From: Auanema rhodensis
Lineage: Eukaryota; Nematoda; Chromadorea; Rhabditida; Rhabditidae
Reading direction: 5' to 3'
Assembly (NCBI GenBank): GCA_964057225.1
Contig: OZ059896.1
Span: 3,658,001 to 3,722,000 of the forward strand
DNA: 64,000 nucleotides
Part shown: positions 37,838-50,920 of the stretch, in pieces
How the letters are laid out: every line of letters begins with the position of its first letter
How positions within the stretch are numbered: position 1 is the first letter of the stretch
The notes under the pieces: model-generated
Told to the model about the DNA's origin: nothing
Database searches by the model: none
Seen by the model: the letters and a program-made list of their open reading frames with translations, nothing else
Translations under genes and position numbers: made by a program

Positions 37838-40301
37838 AATTTCAAAGTCATGGTTACCATGCACCAATATTAATAAAAATTTGTTTTTAGATTAATATGG
37901 ACATGGGGAATCTAATTTTGAAAACCGCATCTCTTTATCTTTCACGTGAAGCGAGTTACATACCAAGTGCACATCACGTGTACACTTAATTAGCATAAAT
38001 TAAAGTTCACGTAAATTTCAAAGTCATGGTTACCATGCACCAATATCAATAAAAATTTGTATTTAGACTAATTTGGACATGGGGAATCTAATTGTGAAAA
38101 CCGCATCTCTTTATCTTTCACGTGAAGCGAGTTACATACCAAGTGCACATCACGTGTACATTTAATTAGCATAAATTAAAGTTCACGTAAATTTCAAAGT
38201 CATGGTTACCATGAACCAATATCAATAAAAATTTGTTTTTAGACTAATATGGACATGGGGAATCTAATTTTGGAAACCGCATCTCTTTATTTTTCACGTG
38301 AAGCGAGTTACATACCAAGTGCACATCACGTGTACATTTAATTAGCATAAATTAAAGTTCACGTAAATTTCAAAGTCATGGTTACCATGCACCAATATCA
38401 ATAAAAATTTGTTTTTAGACTAATATGGACATGGGGAATCTAATTTTGAAAATCGCATCTCTTTATCTTTCACGTGAAGCGAGTTACATACCAAGTGCAC
38501 ATCACGTGTACATTTAATTAGCATAAATTAAAGTTCACGTAAATTTCAAAGTCATGGTTACCATGCACCAATATCAATAAAAATTTGTTTTTAGACTAAT
38601 TTGGACATGGGGAATCTAATTTTGAAAATCGCATCTCTTTATCTTTCACGTGAAGCGAGTTACATACCAAGTGCACATCACGTGTACATTTAATTAGCAT
38701 AAATTAATGTTCACGTAAATTTCAAAGTCATGGTTACCATGAACCAATATCAATAAAAATTTGTTTTTAAACTAATATGGACATGGGGAATCTAATTTTG
38801 AAAACCGCATCTCTTTATCTTTCACGTGAAGCGAGTTACATATAAAGTGCACATCACGTGTACATTTAATTAGCATAAATTAAAGTTCACGTAAATTTCA
38901 AAGTCATGGTTACCATGCACCAATATTAATAAAAATTGGTTTTTAGACTAATATGGACATGAGGAATCTAATTTTGAAAACCGCATCTCTTTATCTTTCA
39001 CGTGAAGCGAGTTACATACCAAGTGCACATCACGTGTACATTTAATTAGCATAAATTAAAGTTCACGTAAATTTCAAAGTCATGGTTACCATGCACCAAT
39101 ATTAATAAAAATTTGTTTTTAGATTAATATGGACATGGGGAATCTAATTTTGAAAACCGCATCTCTTTATCTTTCACGTGAAGCGAGTTACATACCAAGT
39201 GCACATCACGTGTACACTTAATTAGCATAAATTAAAGTTCACGTAAATTTCAAAGTCATGGTTACCATGCACCAATATCAATAAAAATTTGTATTTAGAC
39301 TAATTTGGACATGGGGAATCTAATTGTGAAAACCGCATCTCTTTATCTTTCACGTGAAGCGAGTTACATACCAAGTGCACATCACGTGTACATTTAATTA
39401 GCATAAATTAAAGTTCACGTAAATTTCAAAGTCATGGTTACCATGAACCAATATCAATAAAAATTTGTTTTTAGACTAATATGGACATGGGGAATCTAAT
39501 TTTGGAAACCGCATCTCTTTATTTTTCACGTGAAGCGAGTTACATACCAAGTGCACATCACGTGTACATTTAATTAGCATAAATTAAAGTTCACGTAAAT
39601 TTCAAAGTCATGGTTACCATGCACCAATATCAATAAAAATTTGTTTTTAGACTAATATGGACATGGGGAATCTAATTTTGAAAATCGCATCTCTTTATCT
39701 TTCACGTGAAGCGAGTTACATACCAAGTGCACATCACGTGTACATTTAATTAGCATAAATTAAAGTTCACGTAAATTTCAAAGTCATGGTTACCATGCAC
39801 CAATATCAATAAAAATTTGTTTTTAGACTAATTTGGACATGGGGAATCTAATTTTGAAAATCGCATCTCTTTATCTTTCACGTGAAGCGAGTTACATACC
39901 AAGTGCACATCACGTGTACATTTAATTAGCATAAATTAATGTTCACGTAAATTTCAAAGTCATGGTTACCATGAACCAATATCAATAAAAATTTGTTTTT
40001 AGACTAATATGGACATGGGGAATCTAATTTTGAAAACCGCATCTCTTTATCTTTCACGTGAAGCGAGTTACATATAAAGTGCACATCACGTGTACATTTA
40101 ATTAGCATAAATTAAAGTTCACGTAAATTTCAAAGTCATGGTTACCATGCACCAATATTAATAAAAATTGGTTTTTAGACTAATATGGACATGAGGAATC
40201 TAATTTTGAAAACCGCATCTCTTTATCTTTCACGTGAAGCGAGTTACATACCAAGTGCACATCACGTGTACATTTAATTAGCATAAATTAAAGTTCACGT
40301 A
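37838..40301. repeat. Tandem 7-monomer higher-order repeat (2 x 1,232 bp)
   Basis: 37838-39069 is followed directly by 39070-40301. Each unit runs: tagatt/gtacactt; gtatttagac/tttgg/attgtgaaaa; gaacc/ggaaacc; aaaatcg; tttgg/aaaatcg/aatgttc; gaacc/ataaag; attgg/gaggaat. The rare gtattt and attgtg pair is at 38059 and 39291. The only difference noticed is position 53 of the sixth monomer (ttaaac at about 38769, ttagac at about 40001). Confidence 0.88.
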
Positions 40302-43300
40302 AATTTCAAAGTCATGGTTACCATGCACCAATATCAATAAAAATTCGTTTTTAGACTAATTTGGACATGGGGAATCTAATTTTGAAAACCGCATCTCTTT
40401 ATCTTTCACGTGAAGCGAGTTACATACCGAGTGCACATCACGTGTACATTTAATTAGCATAAATTAAAGTTCACGTAAATTTCAAAGTCATGGTTACCAT
40501 GAACCAATATCAATAAAAATTTGTTTTTAGACTAATATGGACATGGGGAATCTAATTTTGGAAACCGCATCTCTTTATTTTTCACGTGAAGCGAGTTACA
40601 TACCAAGTGCACATCACGTGTACATTTAATTAGCATAAATTAAAGTTCACGTAAATTTCAAAGTCATGGTTACCATGCACCAATATCAATAAAAATTTGT
40701 TTTTAGACTAATATGGACATGGGGAATCTAATTTTGAAAATCGCATCTCTTTATCTTTCACGTGAAGCGAGTTACATACCAAGTGCACATCACGTGTACA
40801 TTTAATTAGCATAAATTAAAGTTCACGTAAATTTCAAAGTCATGGTTACCATGAACCAATATCAATAAAAATTTGTTTTTAGACTAATATGGACATGCGG
40901 AATCTAATTTTGAAAACCGCATCTCTTTATCTTTCACGTGAAGCGAGTTACATACCAAGTGCACATCACGTGTACACTTAATTAGCATAAATTAAAGTTC
41001 ACGTAAATTTCAAAGTCATGGTTACCATGCACCAATATCAATAAAAATTGGTTTTTAGACTAATATGGACATGGGGAATCTAATTTTGAAAACCGCATCT
41101 CTTTATCTCTCACGTGAAGCGAGTTACATACCAAGTGCACATCACGTGTACATTTAATTAGCATAAATTAAAGTTCACGTAAATTTCAAAGTCATGGTTA
41201 CCATGCACCAATATTAATAAAAATTTGTTTTTAGATTAATATGGACATGGGGAATCTAATTTTGAAAACCGCATCTCTTTATCTTTCACGTGAAGCGAGT
41301 TACATACCAAGTGCACATCACGTGTACACTTAATTAGCATAAATTAAAGTTCACGTAAATTTCAAAGTCATGGTTACCATGCACCAATATCAATAAAAAT
41401 TGGTTTTTAGACTAATATGGACATGGGGAATCTAATTTTGAAAACCGCATCTCTTTATTTTTCACGTGAAGCGAGTTACATACCAAGTGCACATCACGTG
41501 TACACTTAATTAGCATAAATTAAAGTTCACGTAAATTTCAAAGTCATGGTTACCATGCACCAATATCAATAAAAATTGGTTTTTAGACTAATATGGACAT
41601 GAGGAATCTAATTTTGGAAACCGCATCTCTTTATTTTTCACGTGAAGCGAGTTACATACCAAGTGCACATCACGTGTACACTTAATTAGCATAAATTAAA
41701 GTTCACGTAAATTTCAAAGTCATGGTTACCATGCACCAATATTAATAAAAATTTGTTTTTAGATTAATATGGACATGGGGAATCTAATTTTGAAAACCGC
41801 ATCTCTTTATCTTTCACGTGAAGCGAGTTACATACCAAGTGCACATCACGTGTACATTTAATTAGCATAAATTAAAGTTCACGTAAATTTCAAAGTCATG
41901 GTTACCATGCACCAATATCAATAAAAATTCGTTTTTAGACTAATTTGGACATGGGGAATCTAATTTTGAAAACCGCATCTCTTTATCTTTCACGTGAAGC
42001 GAGTTACATACCGAGTGCACATCACGTGTACATTTAATTAGCATAAATTAAAGTTCACGTAAATTTCAAAGTCATGGTTACCATGAACCAATATCAATAA
42101 AAATTTGTTTTTAGACTAATATGGACATGGGGAATCTAATTTTGGAAACCGCATCTCTTTATTTTTCACGTGAAGCGAGTTACATACCAAGTGCACATCA
42201 CGTGTACATTTAATTAGCATAAATTAAAGTTCACGTAAATTTCAAAGTCATGGTTACCATGCACCAATATCAATAAAAATTTGTTTTTAGACTAATATGG
42301 ACATGGGGAATCTAATTTTGAAAATCGCATCTCTTTATCTTTCAAGTGAAGCGAGTTACATACCAAGTGCACATCACGTGTACATTTAATTAGCATAAAT
42401 TAAAGTTCACGTAAATTTCAAAGTCATGGTTACCATGAACCAATATCAATAAAAATTTGTTTTTAGACTTATATGGACATGGGGAATCTAATTTTGAAAA
42501 TCGCATCTCTTTATCTTTCACGTGAAGCGAGTTACATATAAAGTGCACATCACGTGTACATTTAATTAGCATAAATTAAAGTTCACGTAAATTTCAAAGT
42601 CATGGTTACCATGAACCAATATCAATAAAAATTTGTTTTTAAACTAATATGGACATGGGGAATCTAATTTTGAAAACCGCATCTCTTTATCTTTCACGTG
42701 AAGCGAGTTACATACCAAGTGCACATCACGTGTACATTTAATTAGCATAAATTAAAGTTCACGTAAATTTCAAAGTCATGGTTACCATGAACCAATATCA
42801 ATAAAAATTTGTCTTTAGACTAATATGGACATGGGGAATCTAATTTTGGAAACCGCATCTCTTTATCTTTCACGTGAAGCGAGTTACATACCAAGTGCAC
42901 ATCACGTGTACATTTAATTAGCATAAATTAAAGTTCACGTAAATTTCAAAGTCATGGTTACCATGAACCAATATCAATAAAAATTTGTTTTTAGACTAAT
43001 ATGGACATGGGGAATCTAATTTTGAAAACCGCATCTCTTTATCTTTCACGTGAAGCGAGTTACATACCAAGTGCACATCACGTGTACATTTAATTAGCAT
43101 AAATTAAAGTTCACGTAAATTTCAAAGTCATGGTTACCATGCACCAATATCAATAAAAATTTGTTTTTAGACTAATATGGACATGGGGAATCTAATTTTG
43201 AAAATCGCATCTCTTTATCTTTCACGTGAAGCGAGTTACATATAAAGTGCACATCAGGTGTACATTTAATTAGCATAAATTAAAGTTCACGTAAATTTCA

Positions 43301-46300
43301 AAGTCATGGTTACCATGCACCAATATCAATAAAAATTTGTTTTTAGACTAATATGGACATGGGGAATCTAATTTTGAAAATCGCATCTCTTTATCTTTCA
43401 CGTGAAGCGAGTTACATACCAAGTGCACATCACGTGTACATTTAATTAGCATAAATTAAAGTTCACGTAAATTTCAAAGTCATGGTTACCATGAACCAAT
43501 ATCAATAAAAATTTGTTTTTAGACTAATATGGACATGGGGAATCTAATTTTGAAAATCGCATCTCTTTATCTTTCACGTGAAGCGAGTTACATATGAAGT
43601 GCACATCACGTGTACATTTAATTAGCATAAATTAAAGTTCACGTAAATTTCAAAGTCATGGTTACCATGCACCAATATTAATAAAAATTTGTTTTTAGAT
43701 TAATATGGACATGGGGAATCTAATTTTGAAAACCGCATCTCTTTATCTTTCACGTGAAGCGAGTTACATACCAAGTGCACATCACGTGTACATTTAATTA
43801 GCATAAATTAAAGTTCACGTAAATTTCAAAGTCATGGTTACCATGCACCAATATCAATAAAAATTCGTTTTTAGACTAATTTGGACATGGGGAATCTAAT
43901 TTTGAAAACCGCATCTCTTTATCTTTCACGTGAAGCGAGTTACATACCGAGTGCACATCACGTGTACATTTAATTAGCATAAATTAAAGTTCACGTAAAT
44001 TTCAAAGTCATGGTTACCATGAACCAATATCAATAAAAATTTGTTTTTAGACTAATATGGACACGGGGAATCTAATTTTGAAAACCGCATCTCTTTATCT
44101 TTCACGTGAAGCGAGTTACATACCAAGTGCACATCACGTGTACATTCAATTAGCATAAATTAAAGTTCACGTAAATTTCAAAGTCATGGTTACCATGAAC
44201 CAATATCAATAAAAATTTGTTTTTAGACTAATATGGACATGGGGAATCTAATTTTGAAAATCGCATCTCTTTATCTTTCACGTGAAGCGAGTTACATATA
44301 AAGTGCACATCACGTGTACATTTAATTAGCATAAATTAAAGTTCACGTAAATTTCAAAGTCATGGTTACCATGAACCAATATCAATAAAAATTTGTTTTT
44401 AAACTAATATGGACATGGGGAATCTAATTTTGAAAACCGCATCTCTTTATCTTTCACGTGAAGCGAGTTACATACCAAGTGCACATCACGTGTACATTTA
44501 ATTAGCATAAATTAAAGTTCACGTAAATTTCAAAGTCATGGTTACCATGCACCAATATCAATAAAAATTTGTTTTTAGACTAATATGGACATGGGGAATC
44601 TAATTTTGAAAATCGCATCTCTTTATCTTTCACGTGAAGCGAGTTACATATAAAGTGCACATCAGGTGTACATTTAATTAGCATAAATTAAAGTTCACGT
44701 AAATTTCAAAGTCATGGTTACCATGCACCAATATCAATAAAAATTTGTTTTTAGACTAATATGGACATGGGGAATCTAATTTTGAAAATCGCATCTCTTT
44801 ATCTTTCACGTGAAGCGAGTTACATACCAAGTGCACATCACGTGTACATTTAATTAGCATAAATTAAAGTTCACGTAAATTTCAAAGTCATGGTTACCAT
44901 GAACCAATATCAATAAAAATTTGTTTTTAGACTAATATGGACATGGGGAATCTAATTTTGAAAATCGCATCTCTTTATCTTTCACGTGAAGCGAGTTACA
45001 TATGAAGTGCACATCACGTGTACATTTAATTAGCATAAATTAAAGTTCACGTAAATTTCAAAGTCATGGTTACCATGCACCAATATTAATAAAAATTTGT
45101 TTTTAGATTAATATGGACATGGGGAATCTAATTTTGAAAACCGCATCTCTTTATCTTTCACGTGAAGCGAGTTACATACCAAGTGCACATCACGTGTACA
45201 TTTAATTAGCATAAATTAAAGTTCACGTAAATTTCAAAGTCATGGTTACCATGCACCAATATCAATAAAAATTTGTTTTTAGACTAATATGGACATGGGG
45301 AATCTAATTTTGAAAATCGCATCTCTTTATCTTTCACGTGAAGCGAGTTACATATAAAGTGCACATCACGTGTACATTTAATTAGCATAAATTAAAGTTC
45401 ACGTAAATTTCAAAGTCATGGTTACCATGAACCAATATCAATAAAAATTTGTTTTTAGACTAATATGGACATGGGGAATCTAATTTTGAAAATCGCATCT
45501 CTTTATCTTTCACGTGAAGCGAGTTACATATGAAGTGCACATCACGTGTACATTTAATTAGCATAAATTAAAGTTCACGTAAATTTCAAAGTCATGGTTA
45601 CCATGCACCAATATTAATAAAAATTTGTTTTTAGATTAATATGGACATGGGGAATCTAATTTTGAGAACCGCATCTCTTTATCTTTCACGTGAAGCGAGT
45701 TACATACCAAGTGCACATCACGTGTACATTTAATTAGCATAAATTAAAGTTCACGTAAATTTCAAAGTCATGGTTACCATGCACCAATATCAATAAAAAT
45801 TCGTTTTTAGACTAATTTGGACATGGGGAATCTAATTTTGAAAACCGCATCTCTTTATCTTTCACGTGAAGCGAGTTACATACCGAGTGCACATCACGTG
45901 TACATTTAATTAGCATAAATTAAAGTTCACGTAAATTTCAAAGTCATGGTTACCATGAACCAATATCAATAAAAATTTGTTTTTAGACTAATATGGACAT
46001 GGGGAATCTAATTTTGGAAACCGCATCTCTTTATTTTTCACGTGAAGCGAGTTACATACCAAGTGCACATCACGTGTACATTTAATTAGCATAAATTAAA
46101 GTTCACGTAAATTTCAAAGTCATGGTTACCATGCACCAATATCAATAAAAATTTGTTTTTAGACTAATATGGACATGGGGAATCTAATTTTGAAAATCGC
46201 ATCTCTTTATCTTTCACGTGAAGCGAGTTACATACCAAGTGCACATCACGTGTACATTTAATTAGCATAAATTAAAGTTCACGTAAATTTCAAAGTCATG

Positions 46301-47165
46301 GTTACCATGAACCAATATCAATAAAAATTTGTTTTTAGACTAATATGGACATGGGGAATCTAATTTTGAAAATCGCATCTCTTTATCTTTCACGTGAAGC
46401 GAGTTACATATAAAGTGCACATCACGTGTACATTTAATTAGCATAAATTAAAGTTCACGTAAATTTCAAAGTCATGGTTACCATGCACCAATATCAATAA
46501 AAATTCGTTTTTAGACTAATTTGGACATGGGGAATCTAATTTTGAAAACCGCATCTCTTTATCTTTCACGTGAAGCGAGTTACATACCGAGTGCACATCA
46601 CGTGTACATTTAATTAGCATAAATTAAAGTTCACGTAAATTTCAAAGTCATGGTTACCATGAACCAATATCAATAAAAATTTGTTTTTAGACTAATATGG
46701 ACATGGGGAATCTAATTTTGGAAACCGCATCTCTTTATTTTTCACGTGAAGCGAGTTACATACCAAGTGCACATCACGTGTACATTTAATTAGCATAAAT
46801 TAAAGTTCACGTAAATTTCAAAGTCATGGTTACCATGCACCAATATCAATAAAAATTTGTTTTTAGACTAATATGGACATGGGGAATCTAATTTTGAAAA
46901 TCGCATCTCTTTATCTTTCACGTGAAGCGAGTTACATACCAAGTGCACATCACGTGTACATTTAATTAGCATAAATTAAAGTTCACGTAAATTTCAAAGT
47001 CATGGTTACCATGAACCAATATCAATAAAAATTTGTTTTTAGACTAATATGGACATGGGGAATCTAATTTTGAAAATCGCATCTCTTTATCTTTCACGTG
47101 AAGCGAGTTACATATAAAGTGCACATCACGTGTACATTTAATTAGCATAAATTAAAGTTCACGTA
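40302..47165. repeat. Satellite segment with 8- and 10-monomer offset duplications
   Basis: Thirty-nine monomers without a gene. 43118-43821 matches 44526-45229 at 1,408 bp (8 monomers), sharing the rare acatcaggtg (43252, 44660) and then acatatgaag. 42414-42765 matches 44174-44525 at 1,760 bp (10 monomers), sharing gaacc/aaaatcg/ataaag followed by a ttaaac monomer. The attcg/tttgg/ccgag type occurs at about 40346, 41930, 43866, 45802 and 46506, spaced 9, 11, 11 and 4 monomers. Confidence 0.78.
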
Positions 47166-47869
47166 AATTTCAAAGTCATGGTTACCATGCACCAATATTA
47201 ATAAAAATTTGTTTTTAGATTAATTTGGACATGGGGAATCTAATTTTGAAAACCGCATCTCTTTATCTTTCACGTGAAGCGAGTTACATACCGAGTGCAC
47301 ATCACGTGTACATTTAATTAGCATAAATTAAAGTTCACGTAAATTTCAAAGTCATGGTTACCATGAACCAATATCAATAAAAATTTGTTTTTAGACTAAT
47401 ATGGACATGGGGAATCTAATTTTGGAAACCGCATCTCTTTATTTTTCACGTGAAGCGAGTTACATACCAAGTGCACATCACGTGTACATTTAATTAGCAT
47501 AAATTAAAGTTCACGTAAATTTCAAAGTCATGGTTACCATGCACCAATATTAATAAAAATTTGTTTTTAGATTAATTTGGACATGGGGAATCTAATTTTG
47601 AAAACCGCATCTCTTTATCTTTCACGTGAAGCGAGTTACATACCGAGTGCACATCACGTGTACATTTAATTAGCATAAATTAAAGTTCACGTAAATTTCA
47701 AAGTCATGGTTACCATGAACCAATATCAATAAAAATTTGTTTTTAGACTAATATGGACATGGGGAATCTAATTTTGGAAACCGCATCTCTTTATTTTTCA
47801 CGTGAAGCGAGTTACATACCAAGTGCACATCACGTGTACATTTAATTAGCATAAATTAAAGTTCACGTA
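47166..47869. repeat. Tandem dimer with a hybrid tagatt/tttgg monomer
   Basis: 47166-47517 is repeated at 47518-47869. The first monomer of each pair joins a tagatt front (tattaat, tagatta) to a tttgg/ccgag back. The second is a gaacc/ggaaacc/tatttttcac monomer. The hybrid therefore arose first and was then duplicated with its neighbour. Confidence 0.78.
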
Positions 47870-49775
47870 AATTTCAAAGTCATGGTTACCATGCACCAAT
47901 ATCAATAAAAATTTGTTTTTAGACTAATATGGACATGGGGAATCTAATTTTGAAAATCGCATCTCTTTATCTTTCACGTGAAGCGAGTTACATACCAAGT
48001 GCACATCACGTGTACATTTAATTAGCATAAATTAAAGTTCACGTAAATTTCAAAGTCATGGTTACCATGAACCAATATCAATAAAAATTTGTTTTTAGAC
48101 TAATATGGACATGGGGAATCTAATTTTGAAAATCGCATCTCTTTATCTTTCACGTGAAGCGAGTTACATATAAAGTGCACATCACGTGTACATTTAATTA
48201 GCATAAATTAAAGTTCACGTAAATTTCAAAGTCATGGTTACCATGCACCAATATTAATAAAAATTTGTTTTTAGATTAATATGGACATGGGGAATCTAAT
48301 TTTGAAAACCGCATCTCTTTATCTTTCACGTGAAGCGAGTTACATACCAAGTGCACATCACGTGTACACTTAATTAGCATAAATTAAAGTTCACGTAAAT
48401 TTCAAAGTCATGGTTACCATGCACCAATATCAATAAAAATTGGTTTTTAGACTAATATGGACATGGGGAATCTAATTTTGAAAACCGCATCTCTTTATCT
48501 TTCACGTGAAGCGAGTTACATACCGAGTGCACATCACGTGTACATTTAATTAGCATAAATTAAAGTTCACGTAAATTTCAAAGTCATGGTTACCATGAAC
48601 CAATATCAATAAAAATTTGTTTTTAGACTAATATAGACATGGGGAATCTAATTTTGGAAACCGCATCTCTTTATTTTTCACGTGAAGCGAGTTACATACC
48701 AAGTGCACATCACGTGTACATTTAATTAGCATAAATTAAAGTTCACGTAAATTTCAAAGTCATGGTTACCATGCACCAATATCAATAAAAATTTGTTTTT
48801 AGACTAATATGGACATGGGGAATCTAATTTTGAAAATCGCATCTCTTTATCTTTCACGTGAAGCGAGTTACATACCAAGTGCACATCACGTGTACATTTA
48901 ATTAGCATAAATTAAAGTTCACGTAAATTTCAAAGTCATGGTTACCATGCACCAATATTAATAAAAATTTGTTTTTAGATTAATATGGACATGGGGAATC
49001 TAATTTTGAAAACCGCATCTCTTTATCTTTCACGTGAAGCGAGTTACATACCGAGTGCACATCACGTGTACATTTAATTAGCATAAATTAAAGTTCACGT
49101 AAATTTCAAAGTCATGGTTACCATGAACCAATATTAATAAAAATTTGTTTTTAGACTAATATGGACATGGGGAATCTAATTTTGGAAACCGCATCTCTTT
49201 ATTTTTCACGTGAAGCGAGTTACATACCAAGTGCACATCACGTGTACATTTAATTAGCATAAATTAAAGTTCACGTAAATTTCAAAGTCATGGTTACCAT
49301 GCACCAATATCAATAAAAATTTGTTTTTAGACTAATATGGACATGGGGAATCTAATTTTGAAAATCGCATCTCTTTATCTTTCACGTGAAGCGAGTTACA
49401 TACCAAGTGCACATCACGTGTACATTTAATTAGCATAAATTAAAGTTCACGTAAATTTCAAAGTCATGGTTACCATGAACCAATATCAATAAAAATTTGT
49501 TTTTAGACTAATATGGACATGGGGAATCTAATTTTGAAAATCGCATCTCTTTATCTTTCACGTGAAGCGAGTTACATATAAAGTGCACATCACGTGTACA
49601 TTTAATTAGCATAAATTAAAGTTCACGTAAATTTCAAAGTCATGGTTACCATGCACCAATATTAATAAAAATTTGTTTTTAGATTAATATGGACATGGGG
49701 AATCTAATTTTGAAAACCGCATCTCTTTATCTTTCACGTGAAGCGAGTTACATACCAAGTGCACATCACGTGTAC
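47577..49775. repeat. Copy 1 of a 19-monomer-offset duplication
   Basis: It matches about 50921-53119 at a 3,344-bp offset (19 monomers). Shared rare markers are atatagacat (48631, 51975) and a gaacc monomer with tattaat and ggaaacc (about 49110, 52454). They differ at taattttg versus taattgtg (about 49533, 52877) and at gtacattt versus gtacactt near the end. Confidence 0.8.
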
Positions 49776-50920
49776 ATTTAATTAGCATAAATTAAAGTTC
49801 ACGTAAATTTCAAAGTCATGGTTACCATGCACCAATATCAATAAAAATTCGTTTTTAGACTAATTTGGACATGGGGAATCTAATTTTGAAAACCGCATCT
49901 CTTTATCTTTCACGTGAAGCGAGTTACATACCGAGTGCACATCACGTGTACATTTAATTAGCATAAATTAAAGTTCACGTAAATTTCAAAGTCATGGTTA
50001 CCATGAACCAATATCAATAAAAATTTGTTTTTAGACTAATATGGACATGGGGAATCTAATTTTGGAAACCGCATCTCTTTATTTTTCACGTGAAGCGAGT
50101 TACATACCAAGTGCACATCACGTGTACATTTAATTAGCATAAATTAAAGTTCACGTAAATTTCAAAGTCATGGTTACCATGCACCAATATCAATAAAAAT
50201 TTGTTTTTAGACTAATATGGACATGGGGAATCTAATTTTGAAAATCGCATCTCTTTATCTTTCACGTGAAGCGAGTTACATACCAAGTGCACATCACGTG
50301 TACATTTAATTAGCATAAATTAAAGTTCACGTAAATTTCAAAGTCATGGTTACCATGAACCAATATCAATAAAAATTTGTTTTTAGACTAATATGGACAT
50401 GGGGAATCTAATTTTGAAAACCGCATCTCTTTATCTTTCACGTGAAGCGAGTTACATACCAAGTGCACATCACGTGTACATTTAATTAGCATAAATTAAA
50501 GTTCACGTAAATTTCAAAGTCATGGTTACCATGCACCAATATTAATAAAAATTTGTTTTTAGATTAATATGGACATGGGGAATTTAATTTTGAAAACCGC
50601 ATCTCTTTATCTTTCACGTGAAGCGAGTTACATACCAAGTGCACATCACGTGTACATTTAATTAGCATAAATTAAAGTTCACGTAAATTTCAAAGTCATG
50701 GTTACCATGCACCAATATTAATAAAAATTTGTTTTTAGATTAATATGGACATGGGGAATCTAATTTTGAAAACCGCATCTCTTTATCTTTCACGTGAAGC
50801 GAGTTACATACCAAGTGCACATCACGTGTACATTTAATTAGCATAAATTAAAGTTCACGTAAATTTCAAAGTCATGGTTACCATGCACCAATATCAATAA
50901 AAATTCGTTTTTAGACTAAT

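Noticed and set aside
42390-42572. A 60-codon open frame on the minus strand
   Set aside because: It lies wholly inside satellite monomers. It exists because a private change (gacttata for gactaata, near 42470) removes a stop found in the other monomers. There is no domain and no conservation as a frame.
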